From NCBI GenBank assembly GCA_965200925.1, contig OZ241738.1, positions 2,976,001 to 3,040,000 on the forward strand: a DNA stretch of 64,000 nt, read 5' to 3'. The notes beneath the pieces were generated by a model. That model searched no databases and was not told where the DNA came from. It worked only from the letters and a program-made list of their open reading frames with translations. Of this stretch, positions 41,185 to 49,296 are shown piece by piece (position 1 is the first letter of the stretch; every line of letters starts with the position of its first letter). The DNA comes from WTGU01 sp965200925. GTDB taxonomy: Bacteria; Pseudomonadota; Alphaproteobacteria; UBA828. The translations under genes were made by a program, and so were the position numbers.

Positions 41185-42519
41185 GTGTCCTTCACCGTCG
41201 CCATCGTCGGGCGCCCCAACGTCGGCAAGTCCACCCTCTTCAACCGGCTGGTCGGCCGGCGCGCCGCACTGGTGGCACCGACCCCCGGCGTCACCCGCGA
41301 CCGGCGCGAGGGCGCCGCCCGCATCGGCCCGCTGCGGTTCCGCGCGATCGACACCGCCGGTCTCGAAGAGGCGGCGCCCGAGACCCTCGCCGGGCGCATG
41401 ATGGCGCAGACGGAACGGGCGCTGGAGGAGGCCGATGCCGCCCTGCTCCTGATCGACGGGCGGGCGGGCGTGACGGCGGCCGACGCCGTCTTCGCGAACC
41501 GGCTTCGGCGGCGCGGCCTGCCGGTGGTCCTCGCGGTCAACAAGTGCGAGGGCGGCGGCGGCGCGGGCGGCGTCGCCGACGCCTGCGCCCTCGGCCAGGG
41601 GACGCCGATCCCGATCTCGGCGGAGCACGGCGACGGCCTCTCCGATCTCTACGACGCCCTCGCCCCTTTTGAAACCGGGGCGCGGACGGTCACCGGTGCG
41701 ACGGCGGACGAGGTGCTCCGGCTCGCCATCGTCGGGCGCCCCAACGTCGGCAAGTCGACGCTGCTGAACAGGCTGGTGGGCGATTCGCGGACGATCACCG
41801 GCGCCGAGCCGGGACTCACCCGCGATTCGATCGCGGTGCGCTGGTCCTGGCGGGGCCGTCCGGTCGAGCTGGTGGATACCGCCGGCCTGCGGCGCCAGGC
41901 CAAGGCCGTCGCGCCGCTCGACAGGCTGTCCGCGCGGGACGCGGCCCGTGCCATGGGCCGGGTGGCGGTGGTGCTCGCCGTGATAGATGCCGCCGCGCCC
42001 GTCGGCCGCCAGGACCTCGCCATCGCCGCCCAGGCGATCGAGGAGGGCCGCGCCGTCGTCGCTCTGCTCAACAAATGGGATCTCGTCCGGGATCGCGCCG
42101 CCGCCCGTGCGGCCGTCCAGGAGCGCCTGGACGAGGCGTTCGCCCAGGCGAAAGGGGTTCCCGTGGTCGCCGGCTCGGCCCTCACCGGCGCCGGGACCGA
42201 CGGGCTGATGCCGGCGGTCGCCCGCGCCTTCGACGCCTGGAACCGGCGCGTTCCCACCGCCGCGTTGAACCGCTGGCTCGCGCGGGCGGGCGGACACCAT
42301 CCGCCGCCGCTGACCGCCGGCCGCCGGTTGAAACTCCGCTACGTGACCCAGGTGAAGGCGCGGCCGCCGACCTTCGCGCTCTTCGTCAGCCGGCCCGCTG
42401 CGCTGTCCGAAGGCTACCGCCGCTATCTGGTGAACAGCCTGCGGGCCGAGTTCGGCTTCCCCGGCACGCCTCTCCGCCTGCTCCCCCGCGCCGGCCGGAA
42501 CCCCTACGCGCCGCGCTGA
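41185..42519 (+). CDS. der: Ribosome-associated GTPase Der (EngA)
   Basis: A 444-residue double GTPase. Two complete G domains are visible: VAIVGRPNVGKSTLFNRL at residue 4 and LAIVGRPNVGKSTLLNRL at about residue 182, each followed by its DTAGL switch II motif and a NKC/NKWD G4 motif. The C-terminal KH-like domain ends ...GFPGTPLRLLPRAGRNPY, typical of Der. It acts in 50S ribosomal subunit assembly. The start is GTG 41185, eight bases after bamB. The first G4 reads NKCEG, which is usual for domain 1 in alphaproteobacteria. Confidence 0.96.
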   Translation: MSFTVAIVGRPNVGKSTLFNRLVGRRAALVAPTPGVTRDRREGAARIGPLRFRAIDTAGLEEAAPETLAGRMMAQTERALEEADAALLLIDGRAGVTAADAVFANRLRRRGLPVVLAVNKCEGGGGAGGVADACALGQGTPIPISAEHGDGLSDLYDALAPFETGARTVTGATADEVLRLAIVGRPNVGKSTLLNRLVGDSRTITGAEPGLTRDSIAVRWSWRGRPVELVDTAGLRRQAKAVAPLDRLSARDAARAMGRVAVVLAVIDAAAPVGRQDLAIAAQAIEEGRAVVALLNKWDLVRDRAAARAAVQERLDEAFAQAKGVPVVAGSALTGAGTDGLMPAVARAFDAWNRRVPTAALNRWLARAGGHHPPPLTAGRRLKLRYVTQVKARPPTFALFVSRPAALSEGYRRYLVNSLRAEFGFPGTPLRLLPRAGRNPYAPR

Positions 42520-42833
42520 CGGCTCCCGGTCGACGATGACTTCGGGCGTTCCTTCCCCGGAATTTCCCGGTTTTTGAGGTCCTCGTGATCGTTCGCTTGG
42601 CACCGTTGCCGTATCGTTTCCATTGACGCGCATACCCGGCCCCGTCCAAGATCACCCTCGCAACCAAGTTCGGGTGCCCGCTCCGTCGGGCCGCCCGCTG
42701 AATAGAATAGCCCTCGACCGGCTTGGGTTTGGCCGCCCGGGCCCGGCGAACAGGCGGGGTCTCGCACATCACCCGTGCTTGGTTGCAACGGCCCGGCATC
42801 CGCCGGCGTCGTGGCAACCGCATGGAGGATACG
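42520..42833. other. 314-base gene-free stretch between der and a lipoprotein gene
   Basis: No open reading frame with a recognisable product, no tRNA-like cloverleaf and no clear terminator hairpin was found. It is somewhat less GC-rich than the neighbouring genes and probably holds the der terminator and the promoter of the lipoprotein gene. Confidence 0.6.
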
Positions 42834-43256
42834 ATGCACGGACCCGGACGAACCCTTGCGGCCCTTGCGGTCGTGCTCGGACTCACCCTCGCCGCGTGTT
42901 CGCGCGACGCAAGCATGAGCGTGCTGAGCCAGAAAGAGCGGGGAACCGCCGCTGAGCTTCACGAGAACGCACCGCAAAGGTTCAAGGACATCTGGGAACG
43001 GTACCAGAAGTCGAAGAATGCCGATCCATCAGGATTCGGCGTCCTTGCACTGGATCGGAACCTGAATGGTGCGTGGATTCTCTACTGTTGGCGGTACTGT
43101 AACCTTGTGAGTCCCACAGCCATTTCCCAGTGGAGAGGAGAAGCACTTCGAGGCTGTCGGAAGAATGTGCGGGACAATGCGCCCGCCAAGAAGCCCGAAT
43201 GCGCCGTCTACGCCGTGGGAGACAAGATCGTCTGGACCGGCCCCTTGCCCTGGTAG
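42834..43256 (+). CDS. Small predicted lipoprotein of unknown function
   Basis: A 140-residue protein from ATG 42834, with GGAGGAT just upstream; ATG 42822 is an alternative. The signal peptide RTLAALAVVLGLTLAACSRD contains a good lipobox (LAAC, Cys about residue 22), so the mature protein is a lipid-anchored periplasmic protein. The mature part contains six further Cys or Trp-rich positions (LYCWRYCNLV, RGCRKNVR, ECAVYAVGDKIVW), which could form disulfides. No family is recognised. Base composition is less GC-rich than its neighbours, which may indicate recent acquisition. Confidence 0.65.
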   Translation: MHGPGRTLAALAVVLGLTLAACSRDASMSVLSQKERGTAAELHENAPQRFKDIWERYQKSKNADPSGFGVLALDRNLNGAWILYCWRYCNLVSPTAISQWRGEALRGCRKNVRDNAPAKKPECAVYAVGDKIVWTGPLPW

Positions 43257-43379
43257 GCACCGGTTGTTCGGGCTTGCGACGGGCGCGCCGTTCAGGCCGT
43301 CGTCGAATAGCGCCTCTCACTCGCCCGGCACAAGGATTGTCCGTTCAGCCTCGGCCGAATGTCGGGACAGGACCGTGAT

Positions 43380-43916
43380 CTATTCGGGCGCGCTTTCGTC
43401 GAGATAGTCGTTGACCGCGTTCACCATCGCTTCCTCGATGGCGTCGCTTTCGTTCACCCAGTCTTCCACGAGCCCGGCGAGGAGGCCGGGCAGGCCGGTG
43501 AGATCGGCCATGTCCGGGGTCGCCCGGACGGCGCGGCCGCCGGCGAACCAGACCTTCGGCGAGAGCGTGAAGCGCGCCGCGATCGGCTCGTCCTCGGTGG
43601 CGATCTCGCAGACCACCGGCTGGCGCGGCACCTCGAGCAGGTCTTCGCGCAGCAGTGCTCGGACCAAATCCGCGCGCGGCATGTCGATGGCGGCGACGCA
43701 GGAGGCGTCGCGCAGGATGCCGGCGGTCAGCGCCCGCACGGTGCCGCGCTCCTCTTCCGGCAGGGTGAACCGCACGTCGCAGGCGATGGCAGCGGCCTCC
43801 GGGTCGCGCAGCGCCTCCAGGCAGGCCTCGCCGTCGTCGCCGGCCCCGGCAGCGGCCGTCGCCAGCGCCAATGGCAGCGCGACGGCGGCCGCCAGGAGGC
43901 GGAACCGCCCGGTCAT
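43380..43916 (-). CDS. Secreted protein of unknown function
   Basis: A 178-residue protein from ATG 43916. A classical signal peptide (FRLLAAAVALPLALATAAAGA, cleavage near AGAGDD) precedes a mature domain with paired cysteines (EACLEAL, IACDVRF, ASCVAAID, VVCEIAT). Four cysteines in the periplasm suggest two disulfides. The ATG overlaps the stop of the acyl-CoA synthetase gene (ATGA), so it is translated from the same mRNA. The domain is not recognised; the C-terminus is acidic and ends NAVNDYLDESAPE. Confidence 0.7.
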   Translation of the reverse strand: MTGRFRLLAAAVALPLALATAAAGAGDDGEACLEALRDPEAAAIACDVRFTLPEEERGTVRALTAGILRDASCVAAIDMPRADLVRALLREDLLEVPRQPVVCEIATEDEPIAARFTLSPKVWFAGGRAVRATPDMADLTGLPGLLAGLVEDWVNESDAIEEAMVNAVNDYLDESAPE

Positions 43917-45451
43917 GCCTTCTCCTCCTCTGCGAGCCGGGCGCGGAGCGCGCGCTTCGGCACCTTGCCGTAGTTGTTCTTGGGCAGGCTCTCCACGATG
44001 CGGTAGGAACGGGGGCGTTTGAAACGGGCGATCGACTCCAGGCACAGCCGGTCGAGTTCGTCGGCGGTCACGGCCCGGCCCTCGCGGGGCACGACGAAGG
44101 CCACGACCTCCTCGCCCCATTCCGCGTGCCGGCGGCCGACGACCGCCGCCTCGCGCACGGCGTCGTGGCGCAGCAGGGCTTCCTCGACCTCACGCGGGTA
44201 GATGTTGGCGCCGCCGGAGATGATCAGGTCCTTGGCACGGTCGAGCAGGGTCAGGAAGCCGTCCTCGTCGAACCGGCCCACGTCGCCGGTGTGGAGCCAG
44301 CCGCCACGCAGCGCCCGCACACTGGCGCTCTCGTCCTCCCAATAGCCCGCCATCACCACGTCGCCGCGCACCGCGACCTCGCCGGTCTCGCCCGCCGGCA
44401 GCGGTCGGTCGTCGGCGTCGACGACGCGCACCTCGACGTCGGTGCGCGCGACGCCGACCGAGGCCAGGCGCTCGCGAAAGCGGGGGTGGCCGGTCTCGGC
44501 GTGGACGGCCCGCGACAGGCACGTGATCGTCATCGGGCTCTCGCCCTGGCCGTAGATCTGCGCCAGCTTGGGGCCGAAGGCGGCGCGCGCCCGCTCGACG
44601 TCGGCCGCGTACATCGGGCCGCCACCATAGACGATCAGGTCGAGATTGGCGGTATCGGCGCCCGCGAGCGCCGGGCTGTCGAGAAGGCGGACCACCATGG
44701 TGGGGGCCGCGAACATGGCGGTGCCGGGGTAGCGTTCGATCAGGCCGAAGATTTCGGCGGGGTCGAAGCCCCCGCTCTCGGGGATCGCATTGTTGGCCCC
44801 CTTGGCGACGAAGGGCAGTGCGTAGAGGCCCGAGCCGTGCGAGAGCGGCGCCGCGTGGATGACGCAATCCGCAGGCGAGACCGGATTCAGATCGGCGAAG
44901 TAGCTTAAGGCCATGACCAGCAGGTTGCGATGCGTGATCGTGGCGCCCTTGGGCCGGCCGGTGGTCCCGCTCGTGTAGAAGAGCCAAGCCGGGTCGTCGG
45001 GTCGCGCCGGGGCGGGCGGGAGCGGCTCCCCCTCCCGCATGGCGCGGTAGTCCCCGCCGGCGACGTCGACGGGTGGGGCGAGGCCGGGCACTTCCCCGCG
45101 CACGCGCTCGATCGCGGCTGCGCGCGGTGCGTCGGCGAAGCAGAGCCGGCTGCCGGCATTGCCGAGGATGTAGGCGAACTCCCGCGGGTGCAGCTTGGCG
45201 TTGACGGGGACGGCGACCAGCCCCGCGTACCAGATGCCGAACAGCGCCTCGAGATATTCCGGCCGGTTGGCCATCGCCACCGCCACCCGGTCGCCCGGCG
45301 CCAGCCTGCGGGCCTTGCGCAGCGCCCCGGCGATAGCACCGGCGCGACGGTGGAGATCGCCGTAGCGCGCGGTCGTCCGCACGCCCAGGGAGACCGCCGG
45401 CCGTTCGGGGAAGGTCCGCGCGGTCTTCTCCAACAACGCCGCGATGTTCAT
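43913..45451 (-). CDS. AMP-dependent acyl-CoA synthetase/ligase
   Basis: A 512-residue ANL-superfamily enzyme. The P-loop-like motif is WLFYTSGTTGRPKGATITH (about residues 155-173), followed by IYGQGESPMT, the core TGDVGRFDEDGFL (A7) and the hinge DRAKDLIISGGANIYPREVE; the catalytic Lys is in LPKNNYGKVPKRALR (A10). It activates a carboxylic acid to acyl-AMP and transfers it to CoA. The chain length or aromatic nature of the acid is not clear. ATG 45451 is preferred because MNIAALLEKTARTFPERPAV begins the family fold. It shares an mRNA with the downstream secreted protein. Confidence 0.9.
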   Translation of the reverse strand: MNIAALLEKTARTFPERPAVSLGVRTTARYGDLHRRAGAIAGALRKARRLAPGDRVAVAMANRPEYLEALFGIWYAGLVAVPVNAKLHPREFAYILGNAGSRLCFADAPRAAAIERVRGEVPGLAPPVDVAGGDYRAMREGEPLPPAPARPDDPAWLFYTSGTTGRPKGATITHRNLLVMALSYFADLNPVSPADCVIHAAPLSHGSGLYALPFVAKGANNAIPESGGFDPAEIFGLIERYPGTAMFAAPTMVVRLLDSPALAGADTANLDLIVYGGGPMYAADVERARAAFGPKLAQIYGQGESPMTITCLSRAVHAETGHPRFRERLASVGVARTDVEVRVVDADDRPLPAGETGEVAVRGDVVMAGYWEDESASVRALRGGWLHTGDVGRFDEDGFLTLLDRAKDLIISGGANIYPREVEEALLRHDAVREAAVVGRRHAEWGEEVVAFVVPREGRAVTADELDRLCLESIARFKRPRSYRIVESLPKNNYGKVPKRALRARLAEEEKA

Positions 45452-45532
45452 CCCCGCACTATAGCCGAAACCGCCCCCACCCCCGTGGCGCACGAAAAAG
45501 ACGAAACAGCGGGCCCGGCACGCTTCGATGAA

Positions 45533-45653
45533 CCTGCTTATCCGTGCGAGTCATCCCCGGATGAAAAGGCGCCGTTCGCCCGGGAGCGCTGGCGCTCCCG
45601 GGGACGTGCGGAAAAATACCGCCCTCCCTCGCGCACTCCCACGGATAAGCAGG
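45533..45653. repeat. Nested inverted repeat (121 bp) between xseA and the acyl-CoA synthetase gene
   Basis: Outer arms at 45533-45551 and 45635-45653 pair over 19 positions with one mismatch (CCTGCTTATCCGTG against CACGGATAAGCAGG, then GAGT/ACTC). Inside sits a perfect 11-bp stem with a 2-base loop, CCCGGGAGCGC at 45579-45589 and its complement at 45592-45602. It lies in the 223-base gap between two minus-strand genes. It could be a mobile palindromic (MITE/REP-like) unit or an xseA terminator. Confidence 0.75.
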
Positions 45654-45674
45654 CCGAAGAAAGCCCCCGCGGCG

Positions 45675-47156
45675 TTACAGGAGCGGCGTCTGGCCACCAT
45701 CGCCCGCGTCGGGAGCAGCCTTGCGGCGGGCGGCGACGACCGGGGCGCGGCCGTCGCGGAATTCGAGGGAGAGGGCGGCGCCCGGCCTGATCCGCGCCGC
45801 GCTGGCGAGCGGTCTCTCTCTCGCGTCGCGCACCACCGCGAAGCCGCGCGCGAGCACCCCCTTGTAGGAATAGCCCTCGAGCAGCCGCGCCGCGGTCTCG
45901 ATCCGCACGGCCCGGTTGCGGAGCGCCGCATGCCGCGCCCGCGCCAGACGCGCGGAGAGAGCAGCCGCGCCTTCGCGCGCGCGCGCGATTCGCTCCGCCA
46001 GCCGTTCCGGGGCGAGGCCGGCGGCGGCGCGCGCCAGTTGCCGCCGCTTGAACGCGAGCAGCTGACGGGGCTTGAGCGGGCGCAGCCCGGCGAGCGCCCG
46101 CGTGCGCACCGCGAGGCCGTTCCGCATCGCGCGATCCAGCCGCTCGGCCCGCTCGTCGAGGCGCTGGTTCGCCGCCGCCAGCAGGCCGCGCGCCTCCGGC
46201 AGGCCGCGCCCGAGGCCCTCCACCCGCGCAAGGCGCTCGGCCAGGAGCCGGCGGATGGCGGCGCCCAGGCGGCCTTCGAGGGCGCGCGTCCGGTCGATCA
46301 GATCGGTGCGCACCGGGACGGCCATTTCCGCGGCCGCCGTCGGCGTCGGCGCGCGGCGGTCGGCGGCCAGGTCAATCAGCGTCACGTCGGTTTCGTGCCC
46401 CACCGCGGCGATCAGCGGGATCGCGCTGGCCGCCACCGCCCGCACCACGGCCTCCTCGTTGAAGGCCCAGAGGTCCTCCAGACTGCCGCCGCCGCGGGCG
46501 ACGATCAGCACGTCCGGGCGCGGCGCCGGCCCGCCTTCCGGCAGGCGGTTGAAACCGGCGATCGCGGCGGCGATCTGCCGGGCAGCATCTTCGCCCTGGA
46601 CGACGACCGGCCAGATCAGAACGCGGCGCGGGAAGCGCGCGCGCACGCGGTGCAGGATGTCGCGGATCGCGGCTCCGGTGGGCGACGTCACCACCCCCAC
46701 CACGGCGGGCAGGAACGGCGGGTCGCGCTTATGCGCCGCGTCGAAGAGACCCTCGGCAGCGAGCGCGTGCTTGCGCTTCTCCAGCAGCGCGAGGAGGGCG
46801 CCTTCGCCTTCCAGTGCCAGCCGCTCGACCACGAGCTGGTAGCGCGAGCGGCCCGGATAGGTGCTGATCCGACCGGTGGCCACCACGTCCAGGCCGTCCT
46901 CGGGCGCGAGGCCCAGGCGCCCGGCGGTGCCGCGCCAGCAGATCGCCTCGAGCACCGCGTCCGCGTCCTTGAGCGTGAAATAGAGATGGCCCGAGGCGGC
47001 GCGCTTGCAGCCCGAAATCTCGCCGCGCACGCTGACCCAGGCGAACGCCTCCTCGACCGTGCGCTTCAGAGCCCGTGACAATTCGCCGACCGTGAAGACG
47101 GCCCGGTTGCCGCCTTCTGCCAACTCTTCCGGCACCGTCGTCGGATAGGGGACCAT
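45675..47156 (-). CDS. xseA: Exodeoxyribonuclease VII large subunit
   Basis: A 493-residue XseA. The N-terminal OB-fold has ELSRALKRTVEEAFAWVSVRGEISG (core VRGEISG) and SGHLYFTLKDADA. The catalytic domain has GVVTSPTGAAIRDILHRV, VLIVARGGGSLEDLWAFN and AVGHETDVTLIDLAADRRAPTPTAAAE (core GHETDVTLID). A long coiled-coil region rich in Arg/Leu follows. With XseB it degrades single-stranded DNA in both directions in mismatch repair and damage clearance. xseB is not in the window. It is divergent from purD with an 84-base gap. Confidence 0.94.
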   Translation of the reverse strand: MVPYPTTVPEELAEGGNRAVFTVGELSRALKRTVEEAFAWVSVRGEISGCKRAASGHLYFTLKDADAVLEAICWRGTAGRLGLAPEDGLDVVATGRISTYPGRSRYQLVVERLALEGEGALLALLEKRKHALAAEGLFDAAHKRDPPFLPAVVGVVTSPTGAAIRDILHRVRARFPRRVLIWPVVVQGEDAARQIAAAIAGFNRLPEGGPAPRPDVLIVARGGGSLEDLWAFNEEAVVRAVAASAIPLIAAVGHETDVTLIDLAADRRAPTPTAAAEMAVPVRTDLIDRTRALEGRLGAAIRRLLAERLARVEGLGRGLPEARGLLAAANQRLDERAERLDRAMRNGLAVRTRALAGLRPLKPRQLLAFKRRQLARAAAGLAPERLAERIARAREGAAALSARLARARHAALRNRAVRIETAARLLEGYSYKGVLARGFAVVRDARERPLASAARIRPGAALSLEFRDGRAPVVAARRKAAPDAGDGGQTPLL

Positions 47157-47240
47157 TTCCCGCGGCCGTGGATCCTGCGATAGAAGACGATTCTACAGCG
47201 GCCCCGGCGGCTTCGGAACCGCGGGCCGGGAGGGCAGGCC

Positions 47241-48497
47241 ATGAACGTCCTGGTCGTGGGTTCGGGCGGCCGCGAGCACGCGCTTTGTTGGAGCCTGGCC
47301 GCGTCCCCGCTGGTGGAGACGCTGTGGTGTGCGCCGGGCAATGCCGGGATCGCGGCGGCCGCCCGCTGCGTCGCGCTGGCACCGATGGATTTCGACGGGC
47401 TGACCGCGTTCTGCCGCGAGAAGGCGGTGGATTTCGCGGTGGTGGGCCCCGAGGCGCCGCTGGTGGCGGGGCTCGTCGACCGGCTGGAGGCGGAGGGAGT
47501 CGCCGCCTTCGGGCCGCGCGCGGCGGCGGCGCGGATCGAGGGTTCCAAGGGCTTCATGAAGGATCTCTGCACGCGCTGCGGCGTGCCCACCGCCGCCTAT
47601 CGGCGGGTGACCTCGCTCGGCGAAGTCCGGACCTTCGTCGCCCGTCACGGCACACCGGTGGTGGTCAAGGCAGACGGTCTCGCCGCCGGCAAGGGGGTGG
47701 TGTGCGCCGCGACGGAGGCGGAGGCGGTCGAGGCGGCGCGGGCGGCGCTGGACGGCGCCTTCGGCGACGCCGGCCGCGAACTGGTGATCGAGGCGTTCCT
47801 CGAAGGCGCGGAGGCCAGCTATTTCGCGCTGGTCGACGGCGAGACCGTCCTGCCCCTGGAGACGGCGCGCGACTACAAGGCGGTCGGCGAGGGCGGCATC
47901 GGGCCGAACACCGGCGGCATGGGCGCCTGTTCGCCGGCGCCGGTCATGACCCCGGCGCTGTGCGAAGAGGCGCGCCGCCGCATCGTCGAGCCGCTGGTGC
48001 ACGGGCTGGCGGCGGCCGGCGCGCCCTATGCCGGGGTGTTCTACGCGGGGCTGATGATCACGGACGACGGCCCCAGCCTGCTGGAGGTCAACGTCCGCTT
48101 CGGGGATCCGGAATGCCAGGTTCTGCTGCCTCGGCTCAGGTCCGACCTGCTGCCCGCGCTGATGGCCGCCCGCGACGGCGAGTTGCGGGATTTCGACCTG
48201 CGCTGGCGCGACGAGGCCGCGCTCTGCGTCGTGCTGGCGGCGCGGGGCTATCCCGGCGCCTACGAGCGGGGCGGGGCCATAAGGGGCGTGGACGCGGCGG
48301 CGGCGCTGGGCGGTGTGACCGTGTTCCACGCCGGCACGGCGCGCAGGCAGGGGGCGCTCGCCGCCGCGGGGGGGCGGGTGCTGGGCGTGACCGCGCTGGG
48401 CCCCACCCTCACCGCCGCCGGCGCTCGCGCCTACGCGGCCGTGGACCGCATCGACTGGCCCGGCGGCTTCTGCCGCCGCGACATCGGCGCCCCCTGA
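47241..48497 (+). CDS. purD: Phosphoribosylamine-glycine ligase
   Basis: A 418-residue GAR synthetase. Landmarks are VLVVGSGGREHALCWSL at the N-terminus, VVGPEAPLVAGL, GSKGFMKDLC, VVKADGLAAGKGVVCA (ATP-grasp), GIGPNTGGMGACSPAP and LEVNVRFGDPECQVLLPRL. It ligates glycine to phosphoribosylamine with ATP in de novo purine synthesis. The ATG at 47241 begins directly with the conserved strand. It is divergent from xseA and 54 bases upstream of bpt. Confidence 0.96.
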   Translation: MNVLVVGSGGREHALCWSLAASPLVETLWCAPGNAGIAAAARCVALAPMDFDGLTAFCREKAVDFAVVGPEAPLVAGLVDRLEAEGVAAFGPRAAAARIEGSKGFMKDLCTRCGVPTAAYRRVTSLGEVRTFVARHGTPVVVKADGLAAGKGVVCAATEAEAVEAARAALDGAFGDAGRELVIEAFLEGAEASYFALVDGETVLPLETARDYKAVGEGGIGPNTGGMGACSPAPVMTPALCEEARRRIVEPLVHGLAAAGAPYAGVFYAGLMITDDGPSLLEVNVRFGDPECQVLLPRLRSDLLPALMAARDGELRDFDLRWRDEAALCVVLAARGYPGAYERGGAIRGVDAAAALGGVTVFHAGTARRQGALAAAGGRVLGVTALGPTLTAAGARAYAAVDRIDWPGGFCRRDIGAP

Positions 48498-48551
48498 TCC
48501 GCTCCCGCGCCACCCCCGCGCGCCCGGAAAAACGGCGGGGTATGATGGGGG

Positions 48552-49292
48552 ATGGACAGCGAGAGCGGAGGGGCGGCGTTTCTTGCCGTGACGCCGCCGC
48601 GCCCCTGCCCCTACCGGCCCGGGCGGTGGGAGCGCAAGCTCGTGGCCGCGCTGGCGGGGCCGGGCGCCGGCGCCGCCTATGACGGGATGCTGCGGGCGGG
48701 CTTTCGCCGCAGCGGGCGCGCGGCCTACCGGCCCGCCTGCGCCGGCTGCCGGGCCTGCGTGCCCGTGCGCGTCCGCGCCGCGGCCTTCGCGCCCGGCCGC
48801 TCCCTCCGCCGCGTCGCCGCGCGCAACGAGGGGACGGCCCTTGCGATCCTGCCGGCCCGGGCGCGGCCCGACCACTTCGCGCTCTTTCGCCGCTATCTCG
48901 CGGCCCGCCATCCGCAAGGCGGCATGACCGGGATGGGCGGCGCGGACTACCGCGCCCTGGTCGAGGAGAGCGCCGTGGAGACCCGCCTGGCCGAGTTCCG
49001 CGCGCCGGACGGGCGCCTCTACGGCGTCTGCCTGTTCGACTTGGCCGGCGACGGCCTCTCCGCCGTCTATTCCTTCTACGAGCCGGCGCGGGCGCGCCTG
49101 AGCCCCGGCACCTACATGATCCTGCGGCTGATCGGTGAGGCGCGGGCGCGGGGTCTGCCCTATCTCTATCTCGGTTACTGGATCGACGGCGGCGCGAAGA
49201 TGGCCTACAAAGCACGCTTCAGGCCGCTCGAAATGCTCGGTCCCGACGGGTGGACCACGCGCCGCGCGCGGAGCGGCCAACAGGGAGAGTGA
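48552..49292 (+). CDS. bpt: Aspartate/glutamate leucyltransferase (arginyl-tRNA-protein transferase family)
   Basis: A 246-residue Bpt/ATE-family transferase. The N-terminal region has CPYRPGRWERK and the conserved CAGCRACVPVRV cluster of cysteines. The core has FRRYLAARHPQGGMTGM, VYSFYEPARARLSPGTYMILR and YLYLGYWIDGGAKMAYKARFRPLE, all standard. It adds leucine from Leu-tRNA to proteins beginning with Asp or Glu, marking them for ClpSAP (N-end rule). It is slightly shorter than usual at both ends. The TRAP transporter operon starts only four bases after its stop, an unexpected grouping. Confidence 0.92.
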   Translation: MDSESGGAAFLAVTPPRPCPYRPGRWERKLVAALAGPGAGAAYDGMLRAGFRRSGRAAYRPACAGCRACVPVRVRAAAFAPGRSLRRVAARNEGTALAILPARARPDHFALFRRYLAARHPQGGMTGMGGADYRALVEESAVETRLAEFRAPDGRLYGVCLFDLAGDGLSAVYSFYEPARARLSPGTYMILRLIGEARARGLPYLYLGYWIDGGAKMAYKARFRPLEMLGPDGWTTRRARSGQQGE

Positions 49293-49296
49293 GGAC

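Noticed and set aside
42386..42916. Minus-strand frame opposite the end of der and the following gap
   Set aside because: It is antisense to the conserved C-terminus of der and shows no domain; the stretch TRTSKTGKFRGRNA looked suggestive but matches no family I know.
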